NCBI GenBank assembly: GCA_964036275.1
Contig: OZ038434.1
Location: 3,680,560-3,744,559, forward strand
Source: Litoditis marina
Taxonomy: Eukaryota; Nematoda; Chromadorea; Rhabditida; Rhabditidae
Reading direction: 5' to 3'
DNA length: 64,000 nucleotides
Positions 1 through 12,630 of this stretch are shown one piece after another. The notes beneath the pieces are model-generated. The model was given only the letters and a program-made list of their open reading frames with translations, was not told the DNA's origin and made no database searches. A program made the position numbers and the translations under genes. Numbering within the stretch: the stretch's first letter is position 1; the number at the start of each line of letters is the position of its first letter.

Positions 1-1346
1 TATAAACTTCTACTGGCGATAAGTCACATTACAGAATAGTTTCGAAAACTATATAGAGTATTCTCTTAATGCGCAGCAGAATAGTTTATATACATTATCG
101 TGACATGATGAAAGTTTGAAGGGTGAAATGTCAAAATTCCTTTGTGTGTATCATTTGAGGTATAGCAAGTAGGTTTCATCTAATTTCATTGATTGGCTTG
201 GACGTGATCCGTGGATAGCAAGATAACGATAGTGCATAACACATCCGTAACTGAAACGGTGGCCGTCTCATGATTCTTTTTTCAAATATTGTAATGAACG
301 ATGAATGGATACAACTGTTTGTATATTTGTAAGAACTCCAATAAAACGTCGTAACAAATCAACCTCCTAGCAAATTTCCGAATACTAAACACTAATGGCA
401 CCTTGAATTACTAGTAGAAATTAGGATTGCTATATAAGACTGACAAATACTGTGCTGTTCCCTCAAATCTACTGTCTCGTAGTTTGTACGCTATATGTCA
501 CTGTTGATTGGAAAAGTGAACTAGGAGACAACATACAGAGACTAGTTGGAGCAGCCGTATCGAAAGTGAGCAAGATTTGTGCAAAAAGGTGTGCAAAAAC
601 CGAGATAACTTATGAAACACAAAACTGTTTGAGACCTTTCTGTATTCGGCAGGCAATGTAGTCTGTTGTTTGTATTCATGCAACCTCATTACTTTCACCG
701 ATATCTAGAGATTAGAAAAGAATTCAACTGGACTACTATGAACAAGGGTGTAGAATCAGTCTAGTATGAATGGGTAATGGGAAGAGACATGATGGAATCA
801 CGTGTGTGTGTGTTGAGGTTGAATCATCTATCGTGATACCCTTTCCAACGAATTCGGTATTACACAGTTACAACAGTAACTCTAAATCCGTCGTTCACAA
901 ATTTTTATGAGAATCATAATCAGAATGGCATTATATTGAAAGTAGTTAAATCTATCTCTGAAATACTTAATGTCATATGAAATAACAGATTCTAAGCAAT
1001 TTTTGAATTTTTCAAAACCTGTACTGCGTTTACAAAAAGAAAAAAGATAAAATCTAAAGTTATACTACAACTTGAGATCACAGTACTCCTGAAAACGGGG
1101 CGGATAACGCGTATAACTTTAGAATTGATCTTAAGTGTATCATACCGAGTCGAATGATACAATTCTCGCCTTATTTCGGTCATTTTGAAAATTTTCAATC
1201 TGAACTGGTGTCATGCTTGTTTGTATTGTAAGTTCACTCTTGCGCACCATGGTGGCCGATGGTGACCCCAATTAACGAGAGAGAGCCAAAACTGGGGGGA
1301 CTCGGGGGGGAGTTGTCCTAAGTCCCAAGAGTAACACCATATTCAG
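1..1346. other. No gene recognised at left edge
   Basis: AT-rich sequence with only short open frames in which I see no family motif or splice-bounded exon. Earlier exons of the FANCD2-like gene that starts being readable at 1347 may lie here or beyond the left edge, but I could not place them. Confidence 0.4.
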
Positions 1347-4300
1347 AATTGGACATCTTCACGTGATCAGCGCAGCTCTACGACATCTGGAAATCGCTGA
1401 ACAACAGGATCATCTAGTGTTCGAAGAACTACGTCAATTAGCATTATCTCCAAGTTAGTTTACACTAAAAGTTGTACTTGATCGTCCATGCAGTGGTATA
1501 TAATTGCAACCTCCGAACCACAAAACAAAATACCGCACCAGTCGCTACTTTGTTACTCGGTTACAAAATAATAAATATAGTATAGGCTGCCAGGACTCTG
1601 CAGGAATTGAGAGCAGCTGTATCCTCAATACGCCTTGATCATTGAGAACAATAACACAGGCTTGAACTAACTTGTAATCTGAGTTGCACGAAAAATTTCG
1701 GACCTGGAAAAATATTTTGTATTCAACCGGACATTTGACATTCCACGACCTTTCACATCAAATATAGATGTAAACATAAAAATAAAAATAGTGAATTTCA
1801 CAACCAGGCGTGTAACATGTTATGCAGCAATTAATTTCACTTATTTAATGGATTGGACTCTCAGGCTTAGATTTCATCGAGCTGTTTTGTAGAGCCTCTA
1901 TCTACGAGCGAGCAAGCCGCGGGACTCACTTCGACATTGGGATCAGGTCTTGCCTCTTCCCTTATCTCTCACTTACCATGCGCATTTTCGATGGATGATT
2001 TGGAGGTGAACAAATAGAAATACATATTATAGCCACCGGATAGGTCCGAACCGAAAGACATGTACGAGTAGGAAAAATAGTTCGCTAGCACAAAGGCTTA
2101 CGCTCGAATTGTCAAACAATTGTTATTATTGTATGGATTCCAACCCGATATTTTAGATGTGCTGCAAGCCGTTGATACTTTCACGCACAGATGAGATTCG
2201 CCGCCCTGTCTGCGATGCTCTGCACGAATTGAGAGAATTGTCCAGCAAACTAACCGCCAGTATGTTTTAGTTCAGTGTGAATAGGAACGAGTCCCCGAAA
2301 ACCACAAATGGACATGAATACCACGTGTTGTAGTCGTGAACGCAATAGGTGTGTCATATGTAGTAAGGACACTTTTGTTACATACTTAGATATCGAATCG
2401 GTCAGAGCATGGTTTTTTTACAGACATGGGTGAGAATTGTGCAGTCGACGTTTTGTTTGATACCACTCTAGTCTACCGGCCGGACATATTCACCGATGGA
2501 ATTGTGTTTACTCTTTCGGTTGAGGCACCACAAAGAAAGAATGCTATATCGGTTGTAGTACTTGGAGGCGGTGAGTTAATCATTATCCATGCTTTGGGTA
2601 CAAGACAGTTTGGTTATGCTCTCCAATAATAATAATAATGATGATGAATATAAAATGATAATAATGATGAAAAATTAACAATACCAATAATAAAAAAATC
2701 AGAAAAAGAGTATCGCTTGAGATGTTCATGTGTCGCAATATTTTCTTATAGATAAATGTTTGGTTTTTTATCTAGAACACTTCTTGTATTGCTGTAGAAC
2801 CTCTACCCTATTTTTCTCTGTTTCTCCTCAACCTATTTCTAATTGTTTTTTTTGCTCTGCAGGTCGCTATGACTCGTCTCTCTCCGGCCAAAATCATCCA
2901 CAGAACGATATTTCATCCTTTCCGCTTTGCTTGGTCGGTTGCTCCATAAATTTAGGAGTTATGGCACGTATTAGAGAATATGTTGGAATTGGTCAGTTTC
3001 AATATTCAAGACGTGAAGTACAGTTAACGTGCACTATGATTTTCAAACTTCTTTGAATATACTCTGCCGTTAACGGAGCACCGTTGTCAACATGTGAGTC
3101 AAACGATGTAAAATTAGCTTTGGAGCTTAGTCAAATGTTGAACTATTGGTAGCACAGAGTACCATACATGATTTGATAACTGTAAGACAAACGCTTACTT
3201 TAAAATGAACTGTGCAAAAATAAAGATTAGTCTCTCTTCATAGCGCTCCATCAGCAGCGATTACCTGCTGACAGAGACGTATATATGAGATGACTCTCTT
3301 TTAAGTCATTTATGTGTACATGTATATTCCTGCGCAAGCGAAATGCAGTGAAAAACAAGATTGTTTGTAGATTGGTGTGAAGACACCTGTCCCGTGGTGA
3401 TCTGTACGTTTACGAACGAGAACGAGCTACCGATGTCTCGTCTTGCTCGAAAGCTTCTGAATCGAGGGATCACAGCGGAAGTGTTACGTGACCCAGTCAC
3501 GTCACTCAATTTGTTGTTGGTTGGTGATTAATCAGTCTACTCACTCGATTAATTTGTGTTTGAAATTGTTTCAGGTTCAAGTCATCAGCACCAAATCAAT
3601 CAGACATATTGAGACCCTCGATCATGAGAGCATTACGCAAGCGATAATTGAGTGCCAATAAGCAATCTTTGGAGATTGAAACTCAATAATATAATGAATA
3701 CATTGCACTCAAATGACTAGTAATTTCTACGAAACAACAAGTCAATGTTGAAGTTGATTGGGGTAACAGAATAGAAAAATAACCAGATGTTCTTCGGATC
3801 TTGAAACATTGGGTATGAAGCTAAACGGTGCCGCACACCCGAAATACAAGAACATTGACCGATTAGACCATTTACAGAAAAAGTACATAAATTTCAATTA
3901 ACAGGTCGTCATTTTATGTACGCTAACGGAGTTCTCAGCGGTGGTTATACAGAAGAGTGAGATGGACGCGATCTACCGTTCTTCGTTTCAATAATAGTTC
4001 ATTTGTTCATATGCATGAGAACCGATTTCAATCTAAAATGACCTAACACATGAACTTAAGAAAAGGGGGAAAAGAAAAACAAACTAACACAACATTTCGA
4101 CATGAAATCCAACAATGCTAACAAAATTACTGAAAGTGGCAAATAGTAAAAGTAACTGAAACCTAAAACATTAAGAAAACATACTGTAACTGGTAAAACG
4201 TTGAACATCAAAAGGCGAGGGAAAAACACGAAAACCCAAATCTACTCAAATGCTCACAATAATTTCTAGCACATGCAACTCAGCAAAGAATGGTTTATAT

Positions 4301-5296
4301 TCATGAATACGAAAGCCTACGTGATGTAAACATTTCACTACTCTATCAAAATGGGAATCAAAAGTCTACGGCGTAATTTCAATAAAAGTCAGAAGTTTGG
4401 GATCAAACTACAATAATAGTTCATTCATACGATTAAAAACTGATGGAGAGGATGAAAATGAGAGATTGAGACTATTTCGTAATGTCCGGCATGGAATTGT
4501 TCTTATAAGAAAAAACATTGTAGGAAGATATATAGATTTATGATTAGGGGTTTCACTCACCTTATTTCAGAATCAGTGCTCATCGCTTGATATAGATCAA
4601 ATTCTCATCGTTACCGGTACGGACACCGTTCGCCATCGTACTTTAAAGGAAGAGATTGAAGAGGTTTGACAAATATTAGAGTTTACTCATACTTTTTCAT
4701 TGGTCCTCGTCATGTGGCCGGAATTCGTTAACGAAGTGCATAATATAATCCGCAGATTGCATGTTGCACTCTTGAAAACAATATTGCACGGCTGCCCACA
4801 AGCTTTCAAGATCAAGTTCAAGTGAGAAAGTGAGGATTCGACAAATTCACGACTCCGAATAAGACAGCATTCGAGTTTTTTACATCATCATTTAGCGTCG
4901 GCGTTAAGCGATCATGTAAAAATGTCATGTCTTCAACGCGCGACCTAAACGCATGGCGTTAACGCCGAGCCACCACTCGGAGCGTTGAACATTTTCATAT
5001 TTTCCTTCACAAAATATATTTTCTACAGCTAATGTTTTTCAGTGCACGTTCGATATTATTGTCGAAAAACTCGCTGACCTTTATGCTATCGAGTGGGACG
5101 ACTGTTTGCCGAATTTTCCTACTCCGTGGTCGCTTACCAGGTACAGTACTATGAAAAATTTCTCCCACTCACAAAATGTAATGTGTGCAAAATTAAGCAA
5201 AAAACGAAAACACTTCATGTTATATTTTTCTCAGTTTTTTGTAATGTTCAAGTTGATGAATGAGTCACTCGTACCATTCGATATGTTTCTTACATA

Positions 5297-5363
<67 letters not shown>

Positions 5364-8006
5364 GTGATATGATGTTATTTATTTAGTGCTGACGTTTCGG
5401 CGGGTTCGCCGTCTTCAGAGCCTGAAAAAGGCATCAGTCAACTATTTACAACAAAATCGATACAGTCGCGCCGGAATTCAACTCAAAAGTATTCCAAATA
5501 GTGCATAGAGAGCATGACTAACTCAAATCTAACAGAACTTTGACACACCTTATCCACCGAAGTGGTTGGAGAAATAGTAAGACAACCGAGTGAGACTGTT
5601 GACCGGGATTAAATGAAGCACACTCAGAAACTGCATTTGCCGAGAAAAGGCACGAGATGCGTGGTAATTGAGATGCACTCGTCTTTCCTGTTCATGGTAG
5701 GAGACTTGGCACGTATCCAACAAGCTTCCAGCAGTTTCCGTGCAGAAACATCGCTCTCTACCCCTAGCACCGTAACTCGGGTGTCAAAATGTGCGCCTTG
5801 ATGGGACATAATTCTATGGTTTCCCAATACTGTGCCTTGTAAACTTTTATCCCGTCCCCTAATGTGCTCTTTCAGACGAATATAAAGTTTGCGCCCTGTT
5901 TCCCTAATGTATTGCTCCCCGCACCCAGTACATTCTATGCAGTAAATACTACCCACTATCATGCAGTCACCCGGTTTACCGCTGGGGCATATTACGCACT
6001 GTGTTGTGGTGCACACTCTATCGTACATTCTATTTCTCACAAGCCGCTTTCTCAGATTGTCAGGGGAGATTCTACCAAAGTGACGTAGTTGTCCAAATTC
6101 GCTCTCCTCAGGCAGTCTCTAATAGACCTGCTGACTTCATAGGATATATATATATATATATGCTCATTCTAAGACCAGGAAGACTTATAGGCAACGTTCC
6201 GTAGTATTATACTGGCCAAAAAGCTTGCTGTTTCATTTGTAGGTTACTTGCGCCCACACCAAATCATGTAATAATGAATGTATAATTGTGCTACTCTTCG
6301 AGAAATAATCATTGGAATGATTAGGTTAATGTGCTCAGTAAGAGATGTACTCAAAACCGTTTCGACCCTGATTCAAGACGGTTTTGGGTTTTCTCAGAGA
6401 GTTGGGTCATCATCAGTTGAACCCCTCTGAGAAAATGAAAACAGGACGAAAAGACTTACTGACCGTCTTCTAGCGGAGAATTGAGAGAAATGAACATTGC
6501 TCTTACTTCATTGCACATTTCAAGCTCGAAAGATGATGACCCAACCCTCTGAGAAAACCCAAAACCGTCTTGAATCAGGGTCGAAACGGTTTTGAGTACA
6601 TCTCTTACTGAGCACATTAACCTAATCATACAACCATCCAAAAGTCCTAGTGACACAGTTATATTTTGTTCAAATAAAATAACCTAATCATTGGAATGTT
6701 ATACTGTAACCTGCAGATGCTTAGGCATGAAGAGCAAAAACTCGCTGACTGATTTTTTTTTCAAATTTCAGACGTCAACAAATGTATGCAAAAATTGCAA
6801 ACCCGCCGGTCGATGTCCCGAAATGTTCTGTACTATATGCGATGTCCGGTAATTTGCGCGCAATCAGAAAAACAAGAATTCAGGTTTGTTTCATTCGATC
6901 AATTCTAACTCGATATTTCACAAGTTTAAAGAACATTCTCAATTGCATGCAGCGATACCATACCATGAATTCTACTGTATCGATATTGAGGAAATGTTCG
7001 ACAATTTTAACGTTTACATTATTTAGAACTCTGTTTCAGGAAAGGATTCAGACTATTCTACCGCAAATATGCTCCACGTTTCGAGAAAATCTTAGAGTGA
7101 AAGTAATTGTAACTGGATTATCTATCGAGTTGGTGAAGAACATTACTGGGTCGCTCACTAGAAGAATGAAAACAGACGAGGTTTGAGGCTTCTTGTATTT
7201 CTTCACCATCCTAAAGGCACGGCAAGTCAATACCTAATTATCAACTAAAGCCCTTATGTTGGAAATTTACAAACTTTCGTATCGGAGTTGTCGAGGTTTC
7301 TCGAAATTAAATTTTGCTTTAAACGTGAATACAGCAGCGATTGCGTTCTCTTCGTATTGGCGCTAGCGCGCCCAAACTCGAAATGACTCAATTCAGCATA
7401 CCATCAAAACTAAGCACCTATCAAAAAAACGGAGGATTAGTAGATGTTTTCGTTTTGGTGAGCAAACTTATTCATGATCAGCAGCAGAATAAACAAATTA
7501 GTAAGATATCAATGCCGTGAAAGGTCCATTCTAACCAAAACTTTCCGGCGAATGCCGAACACTTTCAAGCGATGCTCTCTGAAGCCTGAACGCTAGTAGA
7601 TACGCTAAGAAAAACCCAATATTGCTATCAACTAGGGAATTTACTAGCATACAGGCTTCAGAGTTGGTGCCACCGGGAGTTTATTTCACAAACTTGTTTT
7701 TCCAATAACTTTTGATCAGTTTAAACGATTGATAAAGGATCATTCGTTTTAAGAAAGATGTTGTAAAACGTTTCCAACCAACCGTATTTTTGTAATTGAT
7801 AACTCGATCAGGTTCAATTTGATAATTTATCTCTCTTTTTCCAGCTCAACACTCTGTTTGAAGATCTTCACCGGGAACATGAGGACGATGCGCAATGTCT
7901 GACACGTCTCCACAGGCATCTCTCTACTTTCATCCCTACTTCACGTGGACTTGTCCCAGCCATTGTACTATTCAGAGAGGACGGTTTTTACAGAGTCATT
8001 GGTTGA
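1347..8006 (+). CDS. fcd-2: FANCD2-like protein, N-terminal and middle part
   Basis: FANCD2 is a helical-repeat protein that is clamped onto DNA with FANCI at interstrand crosslinks. Exons that can be read: 1347-1453 (..VFEELRQLAL..), 1586-1645 (..AVSSIRLDH), 2191-2259 joined in phase to 2424-2570 (ALHELREL, then CAVDVLFDTTLVYRP), about 3371-3519 (VVICTFTNENELPMSRLARK), 4571-4663 and 5043-5140 (EEIEE then CTFDIIVEKLADLYAIEW), 6772-6848, 6953-7011, 7040-7180, 7338-7457 and 7845-8006 with a TGA. The order follows human FANCD2 as I remember it, for example SSLRLD, ISELREKL, CIILLFDVIKSAIRYEK and KALEWVG. The last three exons chain in phase 0 but do not resemble FANCD2 and could be another gene. 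Problems: the 1347 and 1586 exons do not join in phase, 1586-1645 ends in a stop, and one intron would be only 28 nt. I found no clear exon for the monoubiquitinated lysine region. The gene may be decayed. Confidence 0.5.
5302..5360. repeat. (AT)n microsatellite
   Basis: About 29 AT dinucleotides directly at the 3' boundary of the minus-strand Penelope-like fragment. A shorter (AT)n tract at about 6143-6161 lies at the other boundary, so the element may have inserted into an AT repeat. Confidence 0.9.
5363..6142 (-). mobile_element. Penelope-like retroelement fragment with GIY-YIG endonuclease domain
   Basis: The open frame on the minus strand from 6118 down to a stop at 5624 carries a cysteine-rich stretch (CVIC..), then IYCIECTGCGEQYIRETGRK and LKEHIRG. 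This is the arrangement of the C-terminal GIY-YIG endonuclease of Penelope-like elements, including the CxxC finger inside the domain. The reverse transcriptase expected upstream is missing, so the copy is 5' truncated, as is usual for these elements. Downstream of the frame the terminal region holds the pLTR-like text around 5391-5433. It lies in an intron of the FANCD2-like gene, in antisense. Confidence 0.75.
5391..5433 (-). ncRNA. Possible hammerhead-ribozyme-like core in the Penelope terminus
   Basis: On the minus strand a GCCT..AGGC hairpin (5420-5432) is followed by CTGAAGA, which fits the hammerhead core CUGANGA. Next comes a 5-bp G/C stem closed by AACC, then GAAAC. Penelope-like terminal repeats are known to carry hammerheads. 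The upstream strand of stem III and a valid NUH cleavage triplet are not evident (the base context before stem I is GAU), so this copy may be inactive or the match may be fortuitous. Confidence 0.35.
6317..6629. repeat. Near-perfect 98-bp inverted repeat with 117-bp loop
   Basis: Arm 6317-6414 and arm 6532-6629 are reverse complements with a single mismatch by my reading. Transcribed from either strand it would fold into a long hairpin. It sits in the same intron of the FANCD2-like gene as the Penelope fragment. No coding sequence or transposase is visible in the loop, so it is probably a foldback MITE. Confidence 0.85.
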
Positions 8007-8982
8007 TATGGCATTCTCGTTCGAGTTCTCACCACATTCATTGCTGTCTGAGCTCTTGATAATCATGAAAATCTATTTTATCGTCACATTCGCTGCCTTA
8101 AAAGTTTGAGAATTTATCATTAATGTTGCCTGAAGTGAGTTGCGTTGAATAGTAGACCTGATTCGTCAGAGTTAGAGCGTGAGCGAGAGTTAGCGTTTTT
8201 TCATCTCGTTGTACTTTACTCTGGAAGCTGTTCTTTCTCTATGATGATCTTTTTTTTATTTTGGTTCTAATTATGATGGAACATTATCCCTGGTATGTAT
8301 TTGGAATGAACTCATATTTTGTTGGGGTTTTTCGATGTAATGGTGTTTCTATGAAAAAAAAACGAAACTAATCAAAAATAGTAAATAGTGCAGAAAGTAC
8401 ATCTTGATAATCCTTCTCTCACTCAAGCAGCAACGATGGTTAAAATCGATGTGAAGGGTTTACAAAGACATTAAAACACTACCGATGTTTTGATTATGAG
8501 TGACTATTTGAAAACACTCAGGGCATACCCACCATTTGTCGGTGTCGGAACATAACTAACTTAGAGAGAAACAAAAATCATGGGCGAGGATGGAATAATA
8601 AGGATGTACGGGCATGATAGTCTTCCTCCGTCTCTCTCTTTTTCTCGTGCTCCCTCACCCGTTACCTCTCATTCCTCACTGGATTTCTTTCCAATTAATT
8701 TTCTCGTGGAAATAAATACTATAAGATGCTAAGATGCTCTCAATTCAGCCAGAAGGATGTTATGCGTTCCAATGCAAAGTATTTTCGCTCGTTTTTTGTT
8801 TTCAGTTTACAAAAGTCACATTTGGCTCATCTGCCTGAAAACTTAGTGCGGTAAGTTTTGTTTTCAAACTCGGGTTTGGCGCGGACAGACATCTCTTTTA
8901 ACCAATTTACGCTATTTAACTTGATACTAAAGAACATAGTCTCATGGTCCTCTCCCTCTTTCTCTCATTTTCTCGTATTATT
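8007..8982. other. Intergenic stretch, no gene seen
   Basis: No exon-like frame with family resemblance. The sequence contains T-rich blocks and becomes increasingly pyrimidine-rich toward the satellite that starts at 8983. Confidence 0.5.
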
Positions 8983-9264
8983 CCCTCTCCCTCTCCCTCT
9001 CCCTCTCCCTCTCCCTCTCCCTCTCCCTCTCCCTCTCCCTCTCCCTCTCCCTCTCCCTCTCCCTCTCCCTCTCCCTCTCCCTCTCCCTCTCCCTCTCCCT
9101 CTCCCTCTCCCTCTCCCTCTCCCTCTCCCTCTCCCTCTCCCTCTCCCTCTCCCTCTCCCTCTCCCTCTCCCTCTCCCTCTCCCTCTCCCTCTCCCTCTCC
9201 CTCTCCCTCTCCCTCTCCCTCTCCCTCTCCCTCTCCCTCTCCCTCTCCCTCTCCCTCTCCCTCT
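8983..9264. repeat. (CCCTCT)n hexanucleotide array
   Basis: About 47 head-to-tail copies of a C/T-only hexamer with hardly any divergence. Translated in frame it gives long Pro-Leu or Pro-Ser strings that are artefacts of the repeat. Confidence 0.97.
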
Positions 9265-10091
9265 CTGTCTTTCTCTTATTTTACTCCTTTTCTTCTCTCT
9301 CCCCCTCTCTGTCTTTCTCTTATTTTACTCCTTTTCTTCTCTCTCCCCCTCTCTGTCTTTCTCTTATTTTACTCCTTTTCTTCTCTCTCCCCCTCTCTGT
9401 CTTTCTCTTATTTTACTCCTTTTCTTCTCTCTCCCCCTCTCTGTCTTTCTCTTATTTTACTCCTTTTCTTCTCTCTCCCCCTCTCTGTCTTTCTCTTATT
9501 TTACTCCTTTTCTTTTCTCTCCCCCTCTCTGTCTTTCTCTTATTTTACTCCTTTTCTTCTCTCTCCCCCTCTCTGTCTTTCTCTTATTTTACTCCTTTTC
9601 TTCTCTCTCCCCCTCTCTGTCTTTCTCTTATTTTACTCCTTTTCTTCTCTCTCCCCCTCTCTGTCTTTCTCTTATTTTACTCCTTTTCTTCTCTCTCCCC
9701 CTCTCTGTCTTTCTCTTATTTTACTCCTTTTCTTCTCTCTCCCCCTCTCTGTCTTTCTCTTATTTTACTCCTTTTCTTCTCTCTCTCCCTCTCTGTCTTT
9801 CTCTTATTTTACTCCTTTTCTTCTCTCTCCCCCTCTCTGTCTTTCTCTTATTTTACTCCTTTTCTTCTCTCTCCCCCTCTCTGTCTTTCTCTTATTTTAC
9901 TCCTTTTCTTCTCTCTCTCCCTCTCTGTCTTTCTCTTATTTTACTCCTTTTCTTCTCTCTCCCCCTCTCTGTCTTTCTCTTATTTTACTCCTTTTCTTCT
10001 CTCTCCCCCTCTCTGTCTTTCTCTTATTTTACTCCTTTTCTTCTCTCTCCCCCTCTCTGTCTTTCTCTTATTTTACTCCTTTTCTTCTCTC
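9265..10091. repeat. 44-bp minisatellite, about 19 copies
   Basis: The unit begins CTCTGTCTTTCTCTTATTTT and ends with CTCTCTCCCCCT. It repeats every 44 nt about 19 times, with single C/T changes in a few units (for example near 9515, 9785 and 9915). Only two purines-containing steps (GT and TATTTTA) break the pyrimidine run in each unit. Confidence 0.97.
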
Positions 10092-11439
10092 TTACTCCCC
10101 TTTCAATCCTCATAATCAGTCTTCCCCCACCGCAAGTGCATCTTCACAACTTTGATCCACTGTCAATTAGTCATGCTTTTTCGTGTTTCGCGAAGTGTTT
10201 TTTCTTCACAACCCTCGGCTATTTGTCAGAGTGTAACGGCAGGTGAACTATGTGACTACAAACGGGATTATAGAGATAGAGAGAGAGAGAAAGAGAGAAA
10301 GAAAGAAGAAAGAAAGAGCAACAACGAGAACCTTACTGGACTAGACTAGTTTGAGGCGTGGGATATCTCATCGAGATTGCGCTGACAATCTTCTTCATCC
10401 AGTAATGACAAATGAGGAGACAAGGAAGTATACTCTCTTTCGAAGTAGTATCAATCCATTTCCTTGTATTCTGATTACTGGTTAAACTGAACAACCTGGC
10501 TGAGTCGTGTTTAGTGAGAGTGAAAACAACGAGATCTCTCTAACTAGTAAGTTATCTTGAAAGAAGACCGCGCGGAGCTGTGGTTTGTCTGATATGGCTA
10601 TTGCGTCTACATTATACGAATAACGCAGTTATAGGCACACATTCTGAAACCTAACTTGAAAATACATTTTTATAATTCACATATCATTCTTTATAGTAAC
10701 TGTTTTGTAATGCAAACTGTCAAAGAGGCCAGTTTAATGTTCAGAGTGTTGCAGCATTCCAATGTCTCCAAGGTGTTGCTAATTGCTTGTTTTACGGCGC
10801 TCCCTGGTTGTGAAATTCTCGTGTTTTTACGACCTGTAGCATTACACATCGAGAGTTCAGTGTGTTTTAGCACTTTAGAAGCTGAATTGTTTCTGAATTT
10901 ACCCTTTGATTGAATCGCGATTTCAATTATCTCATGAAAATATGTGAGAAAACCTATATTGAAAACATATGCTTTTCGATAACTTTTGATAGATAGAACA
11001 GCGTAGAACTTCCATTCAACCTTTTATTGCGTTTCATAACAATCATCATTTTGGTGTAGTATCGTTTAACAGCTAGAACCAAGTTGCGAAAATTTCCGGT
11101 GCAGCATAAGGTTTGAGTATAGAGTATTGGAAATTATACTCTACCGTTTTCGACATACATCTTGAAATGGCGGCTCTGAGTGTAATATCAAAACAGTTTA
11201 TCTAAACAAACAACGAGAAAGCAGAACTTTTTCCGGTGTTTTTGTCTCGTACAAAAAATGCATCACTTTGCACAACTTAGATCTTTTCCCACAACCTCGA
11301 CTTGTTCGAATGTTTTGCAAACAACTTCAGTCTGAAGCTTGTCATGGAAATTCTCGAACGGCCAACTTATGCAGTAACTTGTCAGTAATTCACTGGGGAG
11401 ATAATTCGAGTGAAAAACGAGCAAGTGATACATTTGACG
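10092..11439. other. Intergenic stretch, no gene seen
   Basis: Contains a short GA-rich tract around 10270-10320, which is the purine counterpart of the neighbouring pyrimidine satellites. No exon chain with consistent splice phases was found. Confidence 0.45.
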
Positions 11440-12300
11440 GGTGCCCGGAACGGGTATTACCAGTCAAGAACTGCCAGTTGGCAACCAAAACAAGTACGTA
11501 TTCAGCTTTTGCTCTGGTTCTCGTACTTTGTAGTCTAGTTTTTACCAGCTGACCAGAAATGATATTACCAGTCAGTTGAGAACATAACACATTGATCTTC
11601 GAGGCTTCAGTGTATCTTGGAACGTTTTTTTTATTCTGCAGCCTGGTTCTTGACGGCTGTCCAGAACGAATAATACCATCAAGAGGTGCCAGTTGATAAC
11701 CACACGTATTCATTTTTTTCGCTCATGCTCATTACTGGCCGTTTTTTGTATTTTGTAGTCTCATTTATAGCGGCTTACCAGAACGGATATTACCAGTTCA
11801 TCACTGTCAGCCAGTTGGTAACGGGACGTATTCATATATCGCCCCTGTTCATCAATAGACGTTTTTGTAGTTTGTAGTCTCCTTGCATAGGAATGTATGT
11901 TCACAAGCAGCTCTCTTTCCTCTTCCTCAAGAAGTTTCTAGCATGTCACTGGCTCAATGCCATCAGAGCATTCGAAAATCCACCATGAAGTCTTCTATGA
12001 AGGAAGGGATCAAGCACAACTCAGAAGAAGCTGCTACTACAAATATCTGTGACGTATGATGATCACCGCCTCGTAACGAAGCGACGTGAATGAATAATTA
12101 TGTAAACATGTAAATATGTAAGTCTCCTTTTTACCAGCTGCCTAGACCGGATATTACCATTGCTACACATCCAGTTGATAACTGAGCGCATTAGTCTTGG
12201 TTCGTCATTGGAACGTTTCTGTACTCTGTAGCCTGGTTTTCGACTACTGCCCAGAACATACATTACCAGTCAAGCAGCGCTGCCAGTTCAAGACCAGAGG
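11440..12300. repeat. Diverged tandem repeat, unit about 105-121 bp
   Basis: Blocks built on the pattern ATTACCAGT...CTGCCAGTTG.TAAC...CGTATTCAT...TTTGTAGTCT recur with ATTACCA at about 11456, 11562, 11667, 11788, 12151 and 12262. Spacing is 105 to 121 bp, with the 11788 to 12151 gap equal to three units. Copies have diverged considerably, so the array is old. Confidence 0.7.
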
Positions 12301-12630
12301 GAACCTAACGTTTCTGTTGGGTGCATCATCAGACTAGTTGTAGTCTGTAGTTTCTTAAGTTCAAAGCTCATTCGTCAGTGTTTGCAAATCACTATTCTTT
12401 AAATCTCGCATTTATGTTGAATATTAGAATTTATTTGAGTCTATTATATATGAACTGTGTTGGTCAATCCAATACTGGTCGGTGTTTTTGGTTTCGTTGT
12501 TCAACTCAGAACAAGAAATCGTATGCTCATTCAGTTTTTTTAAGAAACCATCACAGTTTGGAGAATAAGATTATAATTCCTCTCCATTGCTACCAAATTT
12601 TTCTGTCCCTGCAATCTGAGTAGTATTTAG

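Noticed and set aside
2730..3056. 108-codon frame taken as a separate gene
   Set aside because: Part (2864 onward) may be an exon of the FANCD2-like block since its phase fits, but no alignment supports it, and the upstream half is T-rich intron.
8858..10246. Open frames of 400-460 codons rich in Pro-Leu or Pro-Ser and Leu-Phe-Ser
   Set aside because: They are translations of the (CCCTCT)n and 44-bp satellites; the period of 44 nt simply contains no stop in two frames.
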